From Sinorhizobium terangae (GTDB lineage: Bacteria > Pseudomonadota > Alphaproteobacteria > Rhizobiales > Rhizobiaceae): DNA of 64,000 nt. Made by a program: the position numbers and the translations under genes. The notes beneath the pieces are model-generated. The model had not been told where the DNA came from and did no database searches. It was given only the letters and a program-made list of their open reading frames with translations. Shown here piece by piece: positions 55,197 to 64,000 of this stretch; position 1 is the first letter of the stretch; every line of letters starts with the position of its first letter. Location of the stretch: contig NZ_WITC01000100.1 in NCBI RefSeq assembly GCF_009601505.1, forward strand, positions 1 to 64,000. Reading direction: 5' to 3'.

Positions 55197-55233
55197 GAGG
55201 CAAGGTATTTCCGCACCGTAAGTGCCTTGCCTC
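55197..55233 (+). terminator. Stem-loop between rpsR and the DUF2232 gene
   Basis: GAGGCAAGG (55197-55205) pairs with CCTTGCCTC (55225-55233), 19-base loop, followed by TCTCCCTTCC, no T-run. A second small hairpin CTGAC/GTCAG lies at about 55156-55170. Could attenuate downstream expression or mark RNA processing. Confidence 0.6.
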
Positions 55234-55335
55234 TCTCCCTTCCGCGGTGGGCGCGGATCGGAACCGGCGCATGCGCCAAAATCCCATGTTGGGGCCTCAT
55301 TTGACCCCTAACTGCGTTAAAGCAGGACAGCGAAC

Positions 55336-56289
55336 GTGAATATCTGGAACAGGACATCGCTGATCACCGGCGCGCTTGCCGGCATTACCGCCGCCCTTCT
55401 GTCGATGGGCGCGAACACGCAGTCGTCCTTTGCGATCGTTCTCTACGCCGCTTCCGCACTGCCCATCCTGATTGCCGGCCTCGGCTGGGGCAACGCGGCC
55501 GCGGTCGTCGCCATCGTCGTTGCCGGCGCGACTGCCGCCACGCTCGTTTCCGCCTATTTCGCGCTACTGATTCTGCTCGTGACGCTTGTTCCGGCCGGCT
55601 GGCTCAGCCACCTCGCGAACCTTGCGCGCCCGGCCTCCGAGCTCGGCGGCCCCGAAGGCGCGCTTGCGTGGTATCCGTTGTCCGACATCCTCGGCCATCT
55701 CGCCGGGCTCGTTACCGTCGGCATGATCATCGTCGGCTATATCGTCGGCTACGATTCCGACGTCTCGGACCGCATGATCGACATGGTGATCGAGGCTGTG
55801 AAGGCGCAGGAGCCGCTCTACAATCCGGATGCCGCGGCGATCGCCCAGATCAAGTCGATGTTCACACTCGCGCTGCCGCTCGTGCAGGGCGCGATCTGGG
55901 TGCTGATGCTGTTTGCCGCCTATTATCTCGCAACCCGGATCGTCCAGATGTCCGGAGGGTCACTGCGTCCGCGCGAAGACATTCCGTCGTCGCTGAGGAT
56001 GCCTCGTAACGCCATTTTCGCGTTTCTCGCCGGCCTGGTCCTCGCCTTTCTCGGCGGAGCGCCGGCGGCGATCGGCGCCCTGATTTGCGGCACGTTCGGC
56101 GCAGGCTTCCTGCTCTCGGGCTTTGCCTCGTTCCATTTCCGCACGCGCGGGAAGTCCTGGCGGCTTCCCGTTTTGTGGATCGCCTACCTGTCGGTGCTCG
56201 TCTTCACGATCCCGGCCGTTTTCTTCCTCCTGTCCGGCCTGACCGACACCCGACGCACCATCGCGGTTACGCCAACGGGAAAAAACTGA
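55336..56289 (+). CDS. DUF2232 multi-pass membrane protein
   Basis: 317 residues, GTG start at 55336 after AGGACAGCGAAC. About eight hydrophobic segments (first at LITGALAGITAALLSMGA, last at LVFTIPAVFFLLSGL). DUF2232 proteins stand between rpsR and rplI in many alphaproteobacteria; the function is unknown. Not a transporter that I recognise. Confidence 0.85.
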   Translation: MNIWNRTSLITGALAGITAALLSMGANTQSSFAIVLYAASALPILIAGLGWGNAAAVVAIVVAGATAATLVSAYFALLILLVTLVPAGWLSHLANLARPASELGGPEGALAWYPLSDILGHLAGLVTVGMIIVGYIVGYDSDVSDRMIDMVIEAVKAQEPLYNPDAAAIAQIKSMFTLALPLVQGAIWVLMLFAAYYLATRIVQMSGGSLRPREDIPSSLRMPRNAIFAFLAGLVLAFLGGAPAAIGALICGTFGAGFLLSGFASFHFRTRGKSWRLPVLWIAYLSVLVFTIPAVFFLLSGLTDTRRTIAVTPTGKN

Positions 56290-56324
56290 CCAACGAACCA
56301 ACGACAAACTGAAAGGAAATCAAA

Positions 56325-56900
56325 ATGGAAGTCATTCTCCTTGAACGCATCGCCAAGCTCGGCCAGATGGGCGAAACCGTAAAGGTTCGCGACGGCTTTG
56401 CACGCAACTACCTGCTGCCGCTCGGCAAGGCGCTGCGCGCCAACGCCGCCAACAAGGCACGGTTCGAATCCGAGCGCGCAACGCTCGAAGCCCGCAACCT
56501 CGAGCGCAAGTCCGAAGCCCAGAAGGTCGCAGACAAGCTCGACGGCAAGTCCTTCATCATCGTCCGCTCTGCTGGTGAAACCGGCCAGCTCTACGGCTCG
56601 GTTGCGGCCCGCGACATCGTCGAGACGCTTGCTGCCGAAGGCTTCAACATCAACCGCAACCAGGTCGACCTCAACCACCCGATCAAGTCGATCGGCCTGC
56701 ACAAGGTGACGCTGCACCTGCACGCGGAAGTCGAGATCGGCGTTGAAATCAACGTTGCCCGTTCGGCCGAAGAAGCTGAGCGCCAGTCCAAGGGCGAAAG
56801 CCTGACGTCTGCCGACGCCATCTACGGCGTCGACGAAGACGCCCTGAAGCCGGAAGACTTCTTCAATCCGGAAGCTGAGTTCGAAGCCGAAGAAGAATAA
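56325..56900 (+). CDS. rplI: 50S ribosomal protein L9
   Basis: 191 residues; N-terminal [25 protein letters not shown]... domain signature, long connecting helix, C-terminal rRNA-binding domain, and an acidic tail (EAEFEAEEE) longer than in E. coli. 35 bases after DUF2232 with AAAGGA ahead of the start. Last gene, followed by a terminator. Confidence 0.98.
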   Translation: MEVILLERIAKLGQMGETVKVRDGFARNYLLPLGKALRANAANKARFESERATLEARNLERKSEAQKVADKLDGKSFIIVRSAGETGQLYGSVAARDIVETLAAEGFNINRNQVDLNHPIKSIGLHKVTLHLHAEVEIGVEINVARSAEEAERQSKGESLTSADAIYGVDEDALKPEDFFNPEAEFEAEEE

Positions 56901-56924
56901 GCTTCGCGGCAGACCCGAATCGAG

Positions 56925-56952
56925 AGGCCCGGATCCAGCGATCCGGGCCTCT
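56925..56952 (+). terminator. Rho-independent terminator of the rpsF-rplI operon
   Basis: GAGGCCCGGATC (56925-56936), four-base loop, GATCCGGGCCTC (56941-56952), then TGTCGTTT. Perfect 12-bp stem, 24 bases past the rplI stop. Convergent with the efflux operon. Confidence 0.88.
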
Positions 56953-57008
56953 GTCGTTTGTCGCGACTGCCTCTAGCAGATCACCACTATCTTTGTCGGA
57001 TGCGCCGA

Positions 57009-58076
57009 TCAGCTCGCGGATGCGAATGCCGCTCGCGGCTCTGCCGACTTGTCGACCTTCACGACGACTGAAAGTCCCGGCGCCAGCAAGGCCGCCAGCG
57101 GTTGACCCGGATCGACCGCGATACGAACGCCAAGGCGCTGGGCAACCTTGGTGAAATTGCCGGTCGCATTGTCGGGCCGGATGATGCTGAATTCCGATCC
57201 TGCGGCCGGAGAGAAGCGCTCGATATGGCCTTGCAGCACCTGCCGATTGAGGGCGTCCACGGAGATGGTCACCGCCTGGCCGATCTTCATGCCGTCAAGC
57301 TGTGTTTCCTTGAAATTGGCGACGACCCAGACGTCGCCCGGAACGATTGCGAGCAGACTAGTCCCGGCCGCGACATACTGACCGACGCGGGCGCCGATCT
57401 CGCCGAGCCTGCCGTCGCGCGGCGCCACGATCCGCGTATTGTCGAGATCGATCCGGGCTAGCTCGACCGCGGCCTGCGCGCCGGACACCGAGGCCTCCAG
57501 ACCGGCGCGTGCCCCAAGCGTGGTCGCAAGTGACTGCCTCGACACTTCAAGATTCGCCTTGGCCTGATTGACGGCAGCCACTGCCTGCTCGAAGCCAGCG
57601 CGCGACTGGTCCGCGTCGCTGCGCGTGGCGACGCCCTTTTCGGCCAGGGGGCGAATGCGGTCCCACGACGCTTTCGCGGTAACCAGGGCTGCCTGAGCGC
57701 TGTCGAGTTGCGCTTCGCTGGCCTCGATCCCCGCCTTTGCCGACAGCTCCTGCTGGAACGAATTCGCGAGCGCCGCTCGCTGCGCCGCAAGCGTCGCCTT
57801 CGCCTGGGCGAGTTTTTGCGCGTAGATCCGATCATCGATCCTGACGAGAAGCTGGCCGGCCTTCACCTCCTCATAGTCCTTGACGGGCACTTCCGCCACG
57901 TAGCCGGAAAGCTGGGGGCTGACGATCGTCACATAGCCGCGGACATAGGCATTCTCGGTGGTTTCGACCGAGCTGTCGAAGGGCGGCAAACGCCAGGCGT
58001 AGAGAACGAGCGAGAGGCCGGCGAGGCCGGCAAGAAGGACGATAAGCGTGGTGGCAGAACGAAGATTTTTCAGCAT
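57009..58076 (-). CDS. HlyD/EmrA-type membrane fusion protein
   Basis: 355 residues: one N-terminal membrane helix (TTLIVLLAGLAGLSLVLYAW), biotinyl-lipoyl-like half (VSPQLSGYVAEVPVKDYEEV), a long alpha-hairpin (about 80-200), second lipoyl half with APRDGRLGEIGARVGQYV and beta-barrel domain. Bridges the MFS pump just upstream to an outer-membrane channel. 21 bases after the pump gene; last gene of the operon. Confidence 0.92.
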   Translation of the reverse strand: MLKNLRSATTLIVLLAGLAGLSLVLYAWRLPPFDSSVETTENAYVRGYVTIVSPQLSGYVAEVPVKDYEEVKAGQLLVRIDDRIYAQKLAQAKATLAAQRAALANSFQQELSAKAGIEASEAQLDSAQAALVTAKASWDRIRPLAEKGVATRSDADQSRAGFEQAVAAVNQAKANLEVSRQSLATTLGARAGLEASVSGAQAAVELARIDLDNTRIVAPRDGRLGEIGARVGQYVAAGTSLLAIVPGDVWVVANFKETQLDGMKIGQAVTISVDALNRQVLQGHIERFSPAAGSEFSIIRPDNATGNFTKVAQRLGVRIAVDPGQPLAALLAPGLSVVVKVDKSAEPRAAFASAS

Positions 58077-58097
58077 GGTGGTGGTCTACTTGGTGGA

Positions 58098-59783
58098 TCA
58101 GGATGTGGTCGCCGCCGCTGCAGGGAGGTTGCGTGCGGTGAGCCAATTGAAAGCGATATGCATGATGAGCACGACGAGCGCGCAAAGCGCGAGGATCGCC
58201 GTCAGCAGGAACGCGTCGTTATAGGCAAGAATATTGGCCTCGCGCGTAACCGTCTGCCCGAGCAGGGCCACGCCCTCCCCGTTGAGCAACGCCCTGTCGC
58301 CGATTGCCTTGGCATAGGCGCCCGACAGCTGGGCGAGGCGCTGGGAGACGAGAGGATTGGTGGCAACGATCTCATCGGCGAGGATGTTGGCGTGAAACTT
58401 CTCGCGGACCGTGACAAAGGTCCCGAAGGCTGCCGACCCCATCAGGCCGCCGATGCTCTGGGTGAAGAGAAAGACGACGATGAAGCTCACGATGTAGCTC
58501 GGTCCCTTGGCCAGCGCCGACCTGAACCCCCGGGCCATTGCCGGCGGCAGGAAAAGCGCCGTGCCGGCTGCTACCAGAGCCTGGCTGAGATACATCTGCT
58601 CCGGGCGCGTCAGGCTCGTCGCGTGACTGTCCATGTAGGCACCCGCGGCAAGCAGCGTCAAAGCAAGGACATGGACGGCGTCCGCATGGCCCGGCTGCAT
58701 CAGAGCCGCACACAGCAGCCCGCCGCCGACGGATGCCGCCAGAATGATCCAGTAGAGCGTTGCGAGCTGATCGTACTGCAGGCCGAGCAGCTGGTAGAAG
58801 TTGGTAGCAATCGCCGACTGCTCCGACGCCACGAGGCGGAAGATCAGCAGCACGGTGGCAAAATGCAAGATCTCGCGCGACGCGAGCCAGCGCACGTCGA
58901 TCAACGGCAACTCTCTGTTGAGCTCTATCAGCACGAAAGTGGTGAGAATCACGACCGAGGTCGCAAGCAAGACCCCGAGCCAAGGAGCTTCAAACCACCA
59001 GTAAAGCCTTCCCATCGTGAGGACGACCGCGATGCAACCGAATCCGGCGGCGAGCAGCAGATAGCTCACGATATCGGTGCGCTGGATGACCTTGGCATGA
59101 GGAACGGGTGTCAGCGGCAAAAGATAGATGATCGGCAACGCGATCAGCGCCAGCGCCATCTCGAGGGTATAGAGACCATGCCACTGGCCGTATTCGATGA
59201 GTTCCGGAGAGATCAGCCGCGTAATCGGCGCGGCGAGCGTCGTGCAAGTGAGCGCCAGCGCGAGCCCGACAGTCAGCTTGCGCGCGGGAGGAAAGGCTTC
59301 CAGCATGTAGAGGAAGCCGAGCGTCGACATCGGCGCGGCGGCAATGCCGCTGATGAAGCGCACGACGATCGCCGAGTGCAGGTCGGAAACGAAGACATTC
59401 AGCAGCGAGACGAAGACGAAACCGACGATGCCGATCTCCGCAAAGCGGCGCAGCCCATACTGTGCGCGGATCTTCACCAGAGCGGCCGAAAGGCTGACAT
59501 TGGGCGCCATGTAGGCGGCCGACAGCCACGCGGCCTCCACCGACGTTGCCGATAGCGAACCTTGCAACTGCGTGAGATTGGCGAGCGCCAAGTTCATGCC
59601 GAGCCCCTGCGTCAGGAACAGGAGCACGGAGCAGGCAATATAGATGGCCGATTTGCCGAGGCCCATCGCCGGAGGCGCAGATGCGGACGCAGCCGGCTCG
59701 GGCCGTTCTTCGGCCGGTGTGCCTCTCGTCTCCGGCGGAGTGCCATGATTCTCATCGGCGGTGGGTTTGGCGAGCGCCTGCAT
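58098..59783 (-). CDS. DHA2-family MFS efflux pump (EmrB-type)
   Basis: 561 residues, about 14 membrane helices (first SAIYIACSVLLFLTQGLGMN). The cytoplasmic N-terminal tail is long and Pro/Glu-rich. Proton-driven efflux of hydrophobic compounds with the adjoining EmrA-like protein. Six bases after the MarR gene, so one transcript. Substrate cannot be told from sequence. Confidence 0.9.
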   Translation of the reverse strand: MQALAKPTADENHGTPPETRGTPAEERPEPAASASAPPAMGLGKSAIYIACSVLLFLTQGLGMNLALANLTQLQGSLSATSVEAAWLSAAYMAPNVSLSAALVKIRAQYGLRRFAEIGIVGFVFVSLLNVFVSDLHSAIVVRFISGIAAAPMSTLGFLYMLEAFPPARKLTVGLALALTCTTLAAPITRLISPELIEYGQWHGLYTLEMALALIALPIIYLLPLTPVPHAKVIQRTDIVSYLLLAAGFGCIAVVLTMGRLYWWFEAPWLGVLLATSVVILTTFVLIELNRELPLIDVRWLASREILHFATVLLIFRLVASEQSAIATNFYQLLGLQYDQLATLYWIILAASVGGGLLCAALMQPGHADAVHVLALTLLAAGAYMDSHATSLTRPEQMYLSQALVAAGTALFLPPAMARGFRSALAKGPSYIVSFIVVFLFTQSIGGLMGSAAFGTFVTVREKFHANILADEIVATNPLVSQRLAQLSGAYAKAIGDRALLNGEGVALLGQTVTREANILAYNDAFLLTAILALCALVVLIMHIAFNWLTARNLPAAAATTS

Positions 59784-59789
59784 CGGTCT

Positions 59790-60233
59790 TCATACCCTTG
59801 CGATCGACTGCACGTTGCTTGCGATTGTTGAGACGACCTTCAGCGCAACAGCGATTTCCTCCGGTTCAAGGCCGTCGAGGACGTCGTTTCGTATTTCGTC
59901 CGCAAGGTTCTGGATATCCCGGGCCACGGAGCGACCAAAGTCCGTCATGTGGATCTGCTTGGCGCGGCGGTCGGAGAGCTCCACACGGCGCTCGATGAAG
60001 CCTTGCTTTTCCATACCGTCCAGCAGACGCACGATGGTCGGCGTCTCGATCTCAAGTTCGTCTGCCAATTCGCGCTGGTTGATCCCGTCCTTCTTGGCGA
60101 GCATGAACAGCGCACGTGCACGCGGCAGCGTCAGTCCCCGCTCCTTCACCCGTGCGTCGAAGACCGCCCGCAGCTTGCGATTGACCATCGCCAGCGCGTC
60201 GAACAATTCGCGGTTTGCGTCTGAATCGCGCAT
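59790..60233 (-). CDS. MarR family transcriptional regulator
   Basis: 147 residues; winged-helix dimer with INQRELADELEIETPTIVRLL as recognition helix region and the wing DRRAKQIHMTD. First gene of the efflux operon and likely its autorepressor, released by a substrate. I start at the ATG at 60233 (MRDSDANRE), eight bases after GGAAAAG; the ATG at 60248 would leave no ribosome site. Confidence 0.9.
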   Translation of the reverse strand: MRDSDANRELFDALAMVNRKLRAVFDARVKERGLTLPRARALFMLAKKDGINQRELADELEIETPTIVRLLDGMEKQGFIERRVELSDRRAKQIHMTDFGRSVARDIQNLADEIRNDVLDGLEPEEIAVALKVVSTIASNVQSIARV

Positions 60234-60248
60234 TGGTATCTTTTCCAT

Positions 60249-60265
60249 ATTACTAGTATGCTAAT
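60249..60265. promoter_or_regulatory. Candidate MarR operator
   Basis: ATTACTAGTATGCTAAT, AT-rich with matched ATTA/TAAT ends, 15 bases ahead of the MarR start. Fits a MarR-type site overlapping the promoter/leader; symmetry in the middle is imperfect. Confidence 0.4.
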
Positions 60266-60564
60266 TATTTTGCCCCTACTTAATGCAACTGCGGAGTTTT
60301 TTCAAGATGGCGAATGATGGGGGGGAAGCGACGGCGGGGTGCGAATCAGGTACCTTCGCCTTCGCTCGCGGCGTCAAACAAATTTGCCGGGGATGGAGCG
60401 CATTTCGACGCTTCGCTCCCGCCCCTGTGGATCAGTCGAACAACGGGCAAAGACGATCGGCACGTTTGGATGCCGCGGCACTGTTGCATGCCTACACTAG
60501 ACTTGCCGGGTGACAGGAAGCAAATCGGGTAACTCACGGGATCACAGGCGGAAACGGAAAGACC
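60266..60564. other. Divergent region MarR operon / dnaB
   Basis: About 300 bases with the dnaB promoter. Short frames here (for example 60283-60513) have no ribosome site and look non-coding. A G-run at about 60317-60325 is the only notable oddity. Confidence 0.4.
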
Positions 60565-62064
60565 ATGAACGACGCAGCGCGCAAGCTCGCCCCCTTGGCC
60601 AAGGATCAGGCGGACCAGCACTACCGCGAAGCGCCGAACAACCTCGAGGCCGAGCAGGCGCTGCTTGGCGCAATCCTGGTCAACAACGATGCGTTCTACC
60701 GGGTTTCCGACTTCCTGAAGCCGGTACATCTGTTCGAGCCATTGCACCGCCGCATCTTCGAGGTTGCCGGCGAGATCATCCGCATGGGCAAGACCGCCAA
60801 CCCGGTGACGATCAAGACCTTCCTCAAGGCGGACGAAAAAGTCGGCGACCTGACCGTTGCCCAGTACCTCGCGCGCCTTGCCGCCGAGGCCGTTTCGATC
60901 ATCAATGCCGAGGATTATGGCCGCGCCATCTACGATCTTGCACTCCGCCGATCGCTGATCACCATCGGCGAGGACATGGTCAACATCGCCTATGACGCGC
61001 CGCTCGATATGCCGCCGCAGAGCCAGATCGAGGACGCGGAGCGGCGCCTTTTTGAGCTTGCCGAAACAGGACGCTATGACGGCGGCTTTCAGTCGTTCAG
61101 CGACGCCGTGACACTCGCCATCGACATGGCCGCGACGGCGAAGGACCGGGACGGCCATCTTTCCGGCATTTCGACCGGCATCCATTCGCTCGATGGAAAG
61201 ATGGGCGGCCTGCAGCGTTCGGACCTGATCATCCTCGCCGGCCGCCCGGGAATGGGCAAAACATCGCTCGCAACCAACATCGCCTACAACATCGCCGCGG
61301 CTTACGAGCCCGAGGTGCAGCCCGATGGCTCCTTCAAGGCGAAGAACGGCGGTGTCGTCGGCTTCTATTCGCTCGAAATGTCGTCCGAGCAGCTCGCCAC
61401 GCGTATCATCTCCGAGCAGACCGAGGTTTCGTCCTCGAAGATCCGCCGTGGCGACATTTCGGAAGCCGATTTCGAGAAGCTCGTCGCCTGCTCGATGATG
61501 ATGCAGAAGGTGCCACTCTATATCGACCAGACCGGCGGCATCTCGATCGCCCAGCTCGCGGCACGCGCCCGTCGCCTCAAGCGTCAGCGTGGCCTCGACG
61601 TACTCGTGGTCGACTACGTCCAGCTCATGACCGGCTCCAAGAAATCAGGCGAGAACCGGGTGCAGGAAATCACCGAAATCACCACCGGCCTCAAGGCGCT
61701 CGGCAAGGAGCTGAATGTGCCGATCATCGCGCTCTCACAGCTCTCGCGCGCGGTGGAAAGCCGTGAGGACAAGCGCCCGCAGCTCTCGGACCTGCGTGAA
61801 TCGGGATCGATCGAGCAGGACGCCGACGTGGTGCTCTTCGTGTTCCGCGAGGAATACTACGTGAAGAACATGGAGCCGCGCGACGAACTCGATCCGAAGT
61901 ACGAAGAGTGGAAGATGCAGATGGACAAGGTCAAGGGCACGGCCGACGTGATCATCGCCAAGCAGCGCCACGGGCCGACCGGCACGGTGAAGCTCGCCTT
62001 CCAATCCGAATACACACGCTTCTCTGACCTGGCGGATCCGTCCTTCACACAGTACGAGCACTGA
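60565..62064 (+). CDS. dnaB: Replicative DNA helicase
   Basis: 499 residues; hexameric fork helicase. N-terminal primase-interacting domain (EAPNNLEAEQALLGAILVNN), RecA-like C-terminal domain with Walker A GRPGMGKTSLA, Walker B VLVVDYVQLM and the LSQLSRAVE/RPQLSDLRESG motifs. No intein. Start ATG 60565 behind AACGGAAAG. Confidence 0.97.
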   Translation: MNDAARKLAPLAKDQADQHYREAPNNLEAEQALLGAILVNNDAFYRVSDFLKPVHLFEPLHRRIFEVAGEIIRMGKTANPVTIKTFLKADEKVGDLTVAQYLARLAAEAVSIINAEDYGRAIYDLALRRSLITIGEDMVNIAYDAPLDMPPQSQIEDAERRLFELAETGRYDGGFQSFSDAVTLAIDMAATAKDRDGHLSGISTGIHSLDGKMGGLQRSDLIILAGRPGMGKTSLATNIAYNIAAAYEPEVQPDGSFKAKNGGVVGFYSLEMSSEQLATRIISEQTEVSSSKIRRGDISEADFEKLVACSMMMQKVPLYIDQTGGISIAQLAARARRLKRQRGLDVLVVDYVQLMTGSKKSGENRVQEITEITTGLKALGKELNVPIIALSQLSRAVESREDKRPQLSDLRESGSIEQDADVVLFVFREEYYVKNMEPRDELDPKYEEWKMQMDKVKGTADVIIAKQRHGPTGTVKLAFQSEYTRFSDLADPSFTQYEH

Positions 62065-62100
62065 AACGCGGCTGTTCGCCACGCGTGAACTGCACGCCTC

Positions 62101-62270
62101 TGCCCCTCATCCCGCTGCCGCGACCTTCTCCCGTCTCGACGGGGAGAAGGGGCAAGCTGCACCCTCCCAGTCTCCTCGCCCTGCTTGCGTGGAGGGAGTG
62201 TAGTTGGCGCCGCTTGTCCCTTCTCCCCGTGCCCAAGGGGAGAAGATGGCGGCAGCCGGATGAGGGGCGG
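62101..62270. repeat. RIME-like mosaic intergenic element
   Basis: GCCCCTCATCC (62102-62112) pairs with GGATGAGGGGC (62258-62268), with inner pairs CCTTCTCCC/GGGAGAAGG (near 62124-62150) and CTTCTCCCC/GGGGAGAAG (near 62220-62245). The ends and the CTTCTCCCC blocks match what I recall of Rhizobium-specific intergenic mosaic elements (RIME). Located between dnaB and alr. Also has a short open frame, rejected as a gene. Confidence 0.8.
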
Positions 62271-62471
62271 TAAAATCAGCCGACTGGAAGCGAAACACGT
62301 TTAATCCGGCAGTCACCCGGCACCAGCCGGCTCACGCTGCGATCACCACTCTCGCAGCGACCACAACGACGACGCCTGTCGCAACAGCGGGCATCCCGAT
62401 CGCAGCAGATCGTTTGCGGCCTTCGCTGCTAGGATGTATTGCTGCTGTATCGTCCACTCAGAGCTTCCGGT

Positions 62472-63611
62472 ATGCACGAACCAGAATTCCTCTCCGCCTC
62501 CAACAGGCTCACCATCGATCTTGCGGCGCTGGCCGACAATTGGCGCGCCATGAACGAGCGCTCCGGCACGGCTCGCGCGGCCGCCGTTCTGAAGGCAGAT
62601 GCCTATGGGCTCGGCATTGCGCAGGCGGCCCCTGCCCTTTACGCCGCCGGTGCACGCGACTTCTTCGTCGCCAACGCGGAAGAAGGGGCGGAGCTCCGCC
62701 CTTTGGTTCCGGATGGGCGCATCTACATTCTGGCCGGCATGTGGCCAGGCAACGAGGAACTCTTCTTCGACTACGATCTAGTGCCGATCATCAACTCGGA
62801 GGAACAACTCGCCGTCTTCATGGCGTCGCTTTCCGAACGCGGCGACCACCCTTGCGTGCTTCACGTCGACACCGGCATGAACCGGCTCGGGCTATCGGTC
62901 GAGGAAGCCGTCACGCTTGCCAACGATCCTGCGCGTCCGGCAAGTTTCTCACCCGTGCTGATCATGAGCCATCTTGCCTGCGGTGATGATCCCAGACATC
63001 CGATGAACCTTTATCAGCTCGAGCGCTTCCGTGAGGCGGCCGCCGCCTTCGAGGGCGTCCCGGCGAGCCTTGCGAATTCCGGCGGTGTTTTCCTCGGCAA
63101 GGACTACCATTTCGACCTCACACGCCCCGGGATTGCAGTTTATGGCGGCGAGGCGGTGAACGGTGCGATCAATCCGATGAAGCCGGTGGTGACCGCCGAA
63201 GCGCGCATCATCCAGGTCCGCACAGTCCCCTCCGGCGCAACGGCGAGCTATGGCGCATCGGCACGCTTCGCCCGCGAAAGCCGCATCGCAACGGTCGCGA
63301 TCGGCTATGCCGACGGATATCACCGCTCGGTATCCGGCGGCGGTGTGACGCTCAGGCAGGCGATGCCTTCCGGCGCCTATGGCTTCCTGCATGGCAGGAA
63401 GGTGCCGCATGTCGGCCGGGTCACCATGGACCTCAGCCTGTTCGACGTCACCGACCTGCCGGAAAAGGCCGTTCGCGCCGGCGACTATATCGAGCTTTTT
63501 GGGCGCAATGTCGCGATAGACGACGTCGCGCGCGCCGGCGGAACGATCGGCTACGAGCTGCTGACGAGCCTTGGCCATCGCTATCATCGAAGCTATATCG
63601 GCGGCGCTTGA
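62472..63611 (+). CDS. alr: Alanine racemase
   Basis: 379 residues; PLP enzyme making D-alanine for peptidoglycan. PLP Lys41 in AVLKADAYGLG and the second-base Tyr in TASYGASARF are present. Start ATG 62472 (MHEPEFLS); a start at 62439 is possible. Preceded by the RIME-like element, so it has its own promoter after 62270. Confidence 0.95.
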   Translation: MHEPEFLSASNRLTIDLAALADNWRAMNERSGTARAAAVLKADAYGLGIAQAAPALYAAGARDFFVANAEEGAELRPLVPDGRIYILAGMWPGNEELFFDYDLVPIINSEEQLAVFMASLSERGDHPCVLHVDTGMNRLGLSVEEAVTLANDPARPASFSPVLIMSHLACGDDPRHPMNLYQLERFREAAAAFEGVPASLANSGGVFLGKDYHFDLTRPGIAVYGGEAVNGAINPMKPVVTAEARIIQVRTVPSGATASYGASARFARESRIATVAIGYADGYHRSVSGGGVTLRQAMPSGAYGFLHGRKVPHVGRVTMDLSLFDVTDLPEKAVRAGDYIELFGRNVAIDDVARAGGTIGYELLTSLGHRYHRSYIGGA

Positions 63612-63757
63612 ACGCGGGGCCATTGCTGCTTCGACGGACAGTCGCCGAAAAACACCCTTTCGGGCAGCCTTTCGCGGCATTATGTGAACAGCGGCGGTGA
63701 TTCTCGGAATCGCGGCCGTATTCACGCAGCCTCCCGCATATCCGAAAGCTAGTCTCG

Positions 63758-64000
63758 ATGGCGAAAGCCCGCACCCAGTTCATCTGCCAGAATTGCGGCA
63801 CCGTGCATTCCCGCTGGGCGGGCAAGTGCGATGGCTGCGGCGAGTGGAACACGATCATCGAGGAAGACCCGACGGCGGGCATCGGCGGCGGCCCATCGCG
63901 CGCGCCGAAGAAGGGTCGGCCTGTCGCGCTCACCACCCTTTCCGGCGAGATCGAGGACGCGCCGCGTATCGAGACGGGCATATCCGAACTCGACCGCGTC
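63758..64000 (+). CDS. radA: DNA repair protein RadA, 5' part only
   Basis: The first 81 codons only; the gene runs off the window. N-terminal zinc finger C-x2-C...C-x2-C (FICQNCGTVH, GKCDGCGEW) and the start of the RecA-like core (ETGISELDRV). Processes recombination intermediates. ATG at 63758; 146 bases after alr. Confidence 0.93.
   Translation, partial: MAKARTQFICQNCGTVHSRWAGKCDGCGEWNTIIEEDPTAGIGGGPSRAPKKGRPVALTTLSGEIEDAPRIETGISELDRV

Noticed and set aside
60283..60513. 76-codon open frame before dnaB
   Set aside because: No ribosome site, no signal or domain, and it occupies the dnaB promoter region.
62085..62273. 62-codon open frame after dnaB
   Set aside because: Falls entirely in the RIME-like repeat.
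1..64000. CRISPR arrays, prophage, IS elements, tRNA or rRNA genes
   Set aside because: No regularly spaced direct repeats, no transposase, integrase or phage proteins, and no tRNA cloverleaf or rRNA sequence noticed.

Overview
The window looks like core chromosome of a Sinorhizobium/Ensifer-type alphaproteobacterium (Rhizobiales). This rests on high GC, on rhizobial gene pairs and orders (lpiA-acvB; lptF-lptG-lptD-surA-pdxA-rsmA; fabD-fabG-acpP-fabF-mltG; rpsF-rpsR-DUF2232-rplI), on HdaA in place of a longer DnaA paralogue, and on RIME-like and other palindromic intergenic repeats. The exact species cannot be fixed from sequence alone. There is no sign of prophage, transposase, integrase, CRISPR, tRNA or rRNA.

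Layout. 1-5.7 kb (minus): polyphosphate metabolism (ppk, ppx), the DnaA regulator hdaA and an AI-2E-type permease. 6-7.7 kb (plus): purM-purN. 7.7-11.7 kb (minus): lpiA-acvB, lysyl-phosphatidylglycerol synthesis and turnover. 11.8-14.6 kb (minus): a Nudix hydrolase and an orphan molybdopterin oxidoreductase. 14.7-17.4 kb (plus): rlmJ, a small secreted protein, a lipoprotein RNase T2 and a GST, ended by a hairpin facing a minus-strand Omp25/31-like barrel gene. 18.4-22.8 kb (plus): a pteridine-reductase-like SDR, uvrC, pgsA, moaD, moaE. 22.8-24.8 kb: an orphan LivH-type permease divergent from a CGNR zinc-finger regulator, with a perfect 10+10 base palindrome between them. 24.9-33 kb: ndk, DinB, a three-part adenylation/carrier/membrane-acyltransferase fusion, a degenerate GGDEF protein, two tandem small secreted paralogues and an ABC-F ATPase. 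33-37.3 kb: a GNAT protein, a galactose dehydrogenase-like gene, a mosaic repeat, holC and pepA. 37.5-45.2 kb (plus): LPS export genes, surA-like, pdxA and rsmA. 45.2-52.2 kb (minus): gmk, yicC, mltG and the fatty-acid genes. 52.5-57 kb: a Tas-like aldo-keto reductase, two palindromic repeats, a 14-cysteine copper-storage-like protein and the S6/S18/L9 ribosomal operon. 57-60.2 kb (minus): a MarR-EmrB-EmrA efflux operon. 60.5-64 kb (plus): dnaB, a RIME-like element, alr and the 5' end of radA.

Most of the window is envelope biogenesis (LPS transport, fatty acids, phospholipids, peptidoglycan, lysyl-PG) and housekeeping replication and translation. The less ordinary parts are the fusion protein at 26.1-28.8 kb, the regulator/permease/lipoprotein module at 22.8-24.8 kb, the PTR1-like reductase beside molybdopterin synthase genes, and the paired GGSYY small secreted proteins. 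All assignments come from reading motifs and context; no database search was run.
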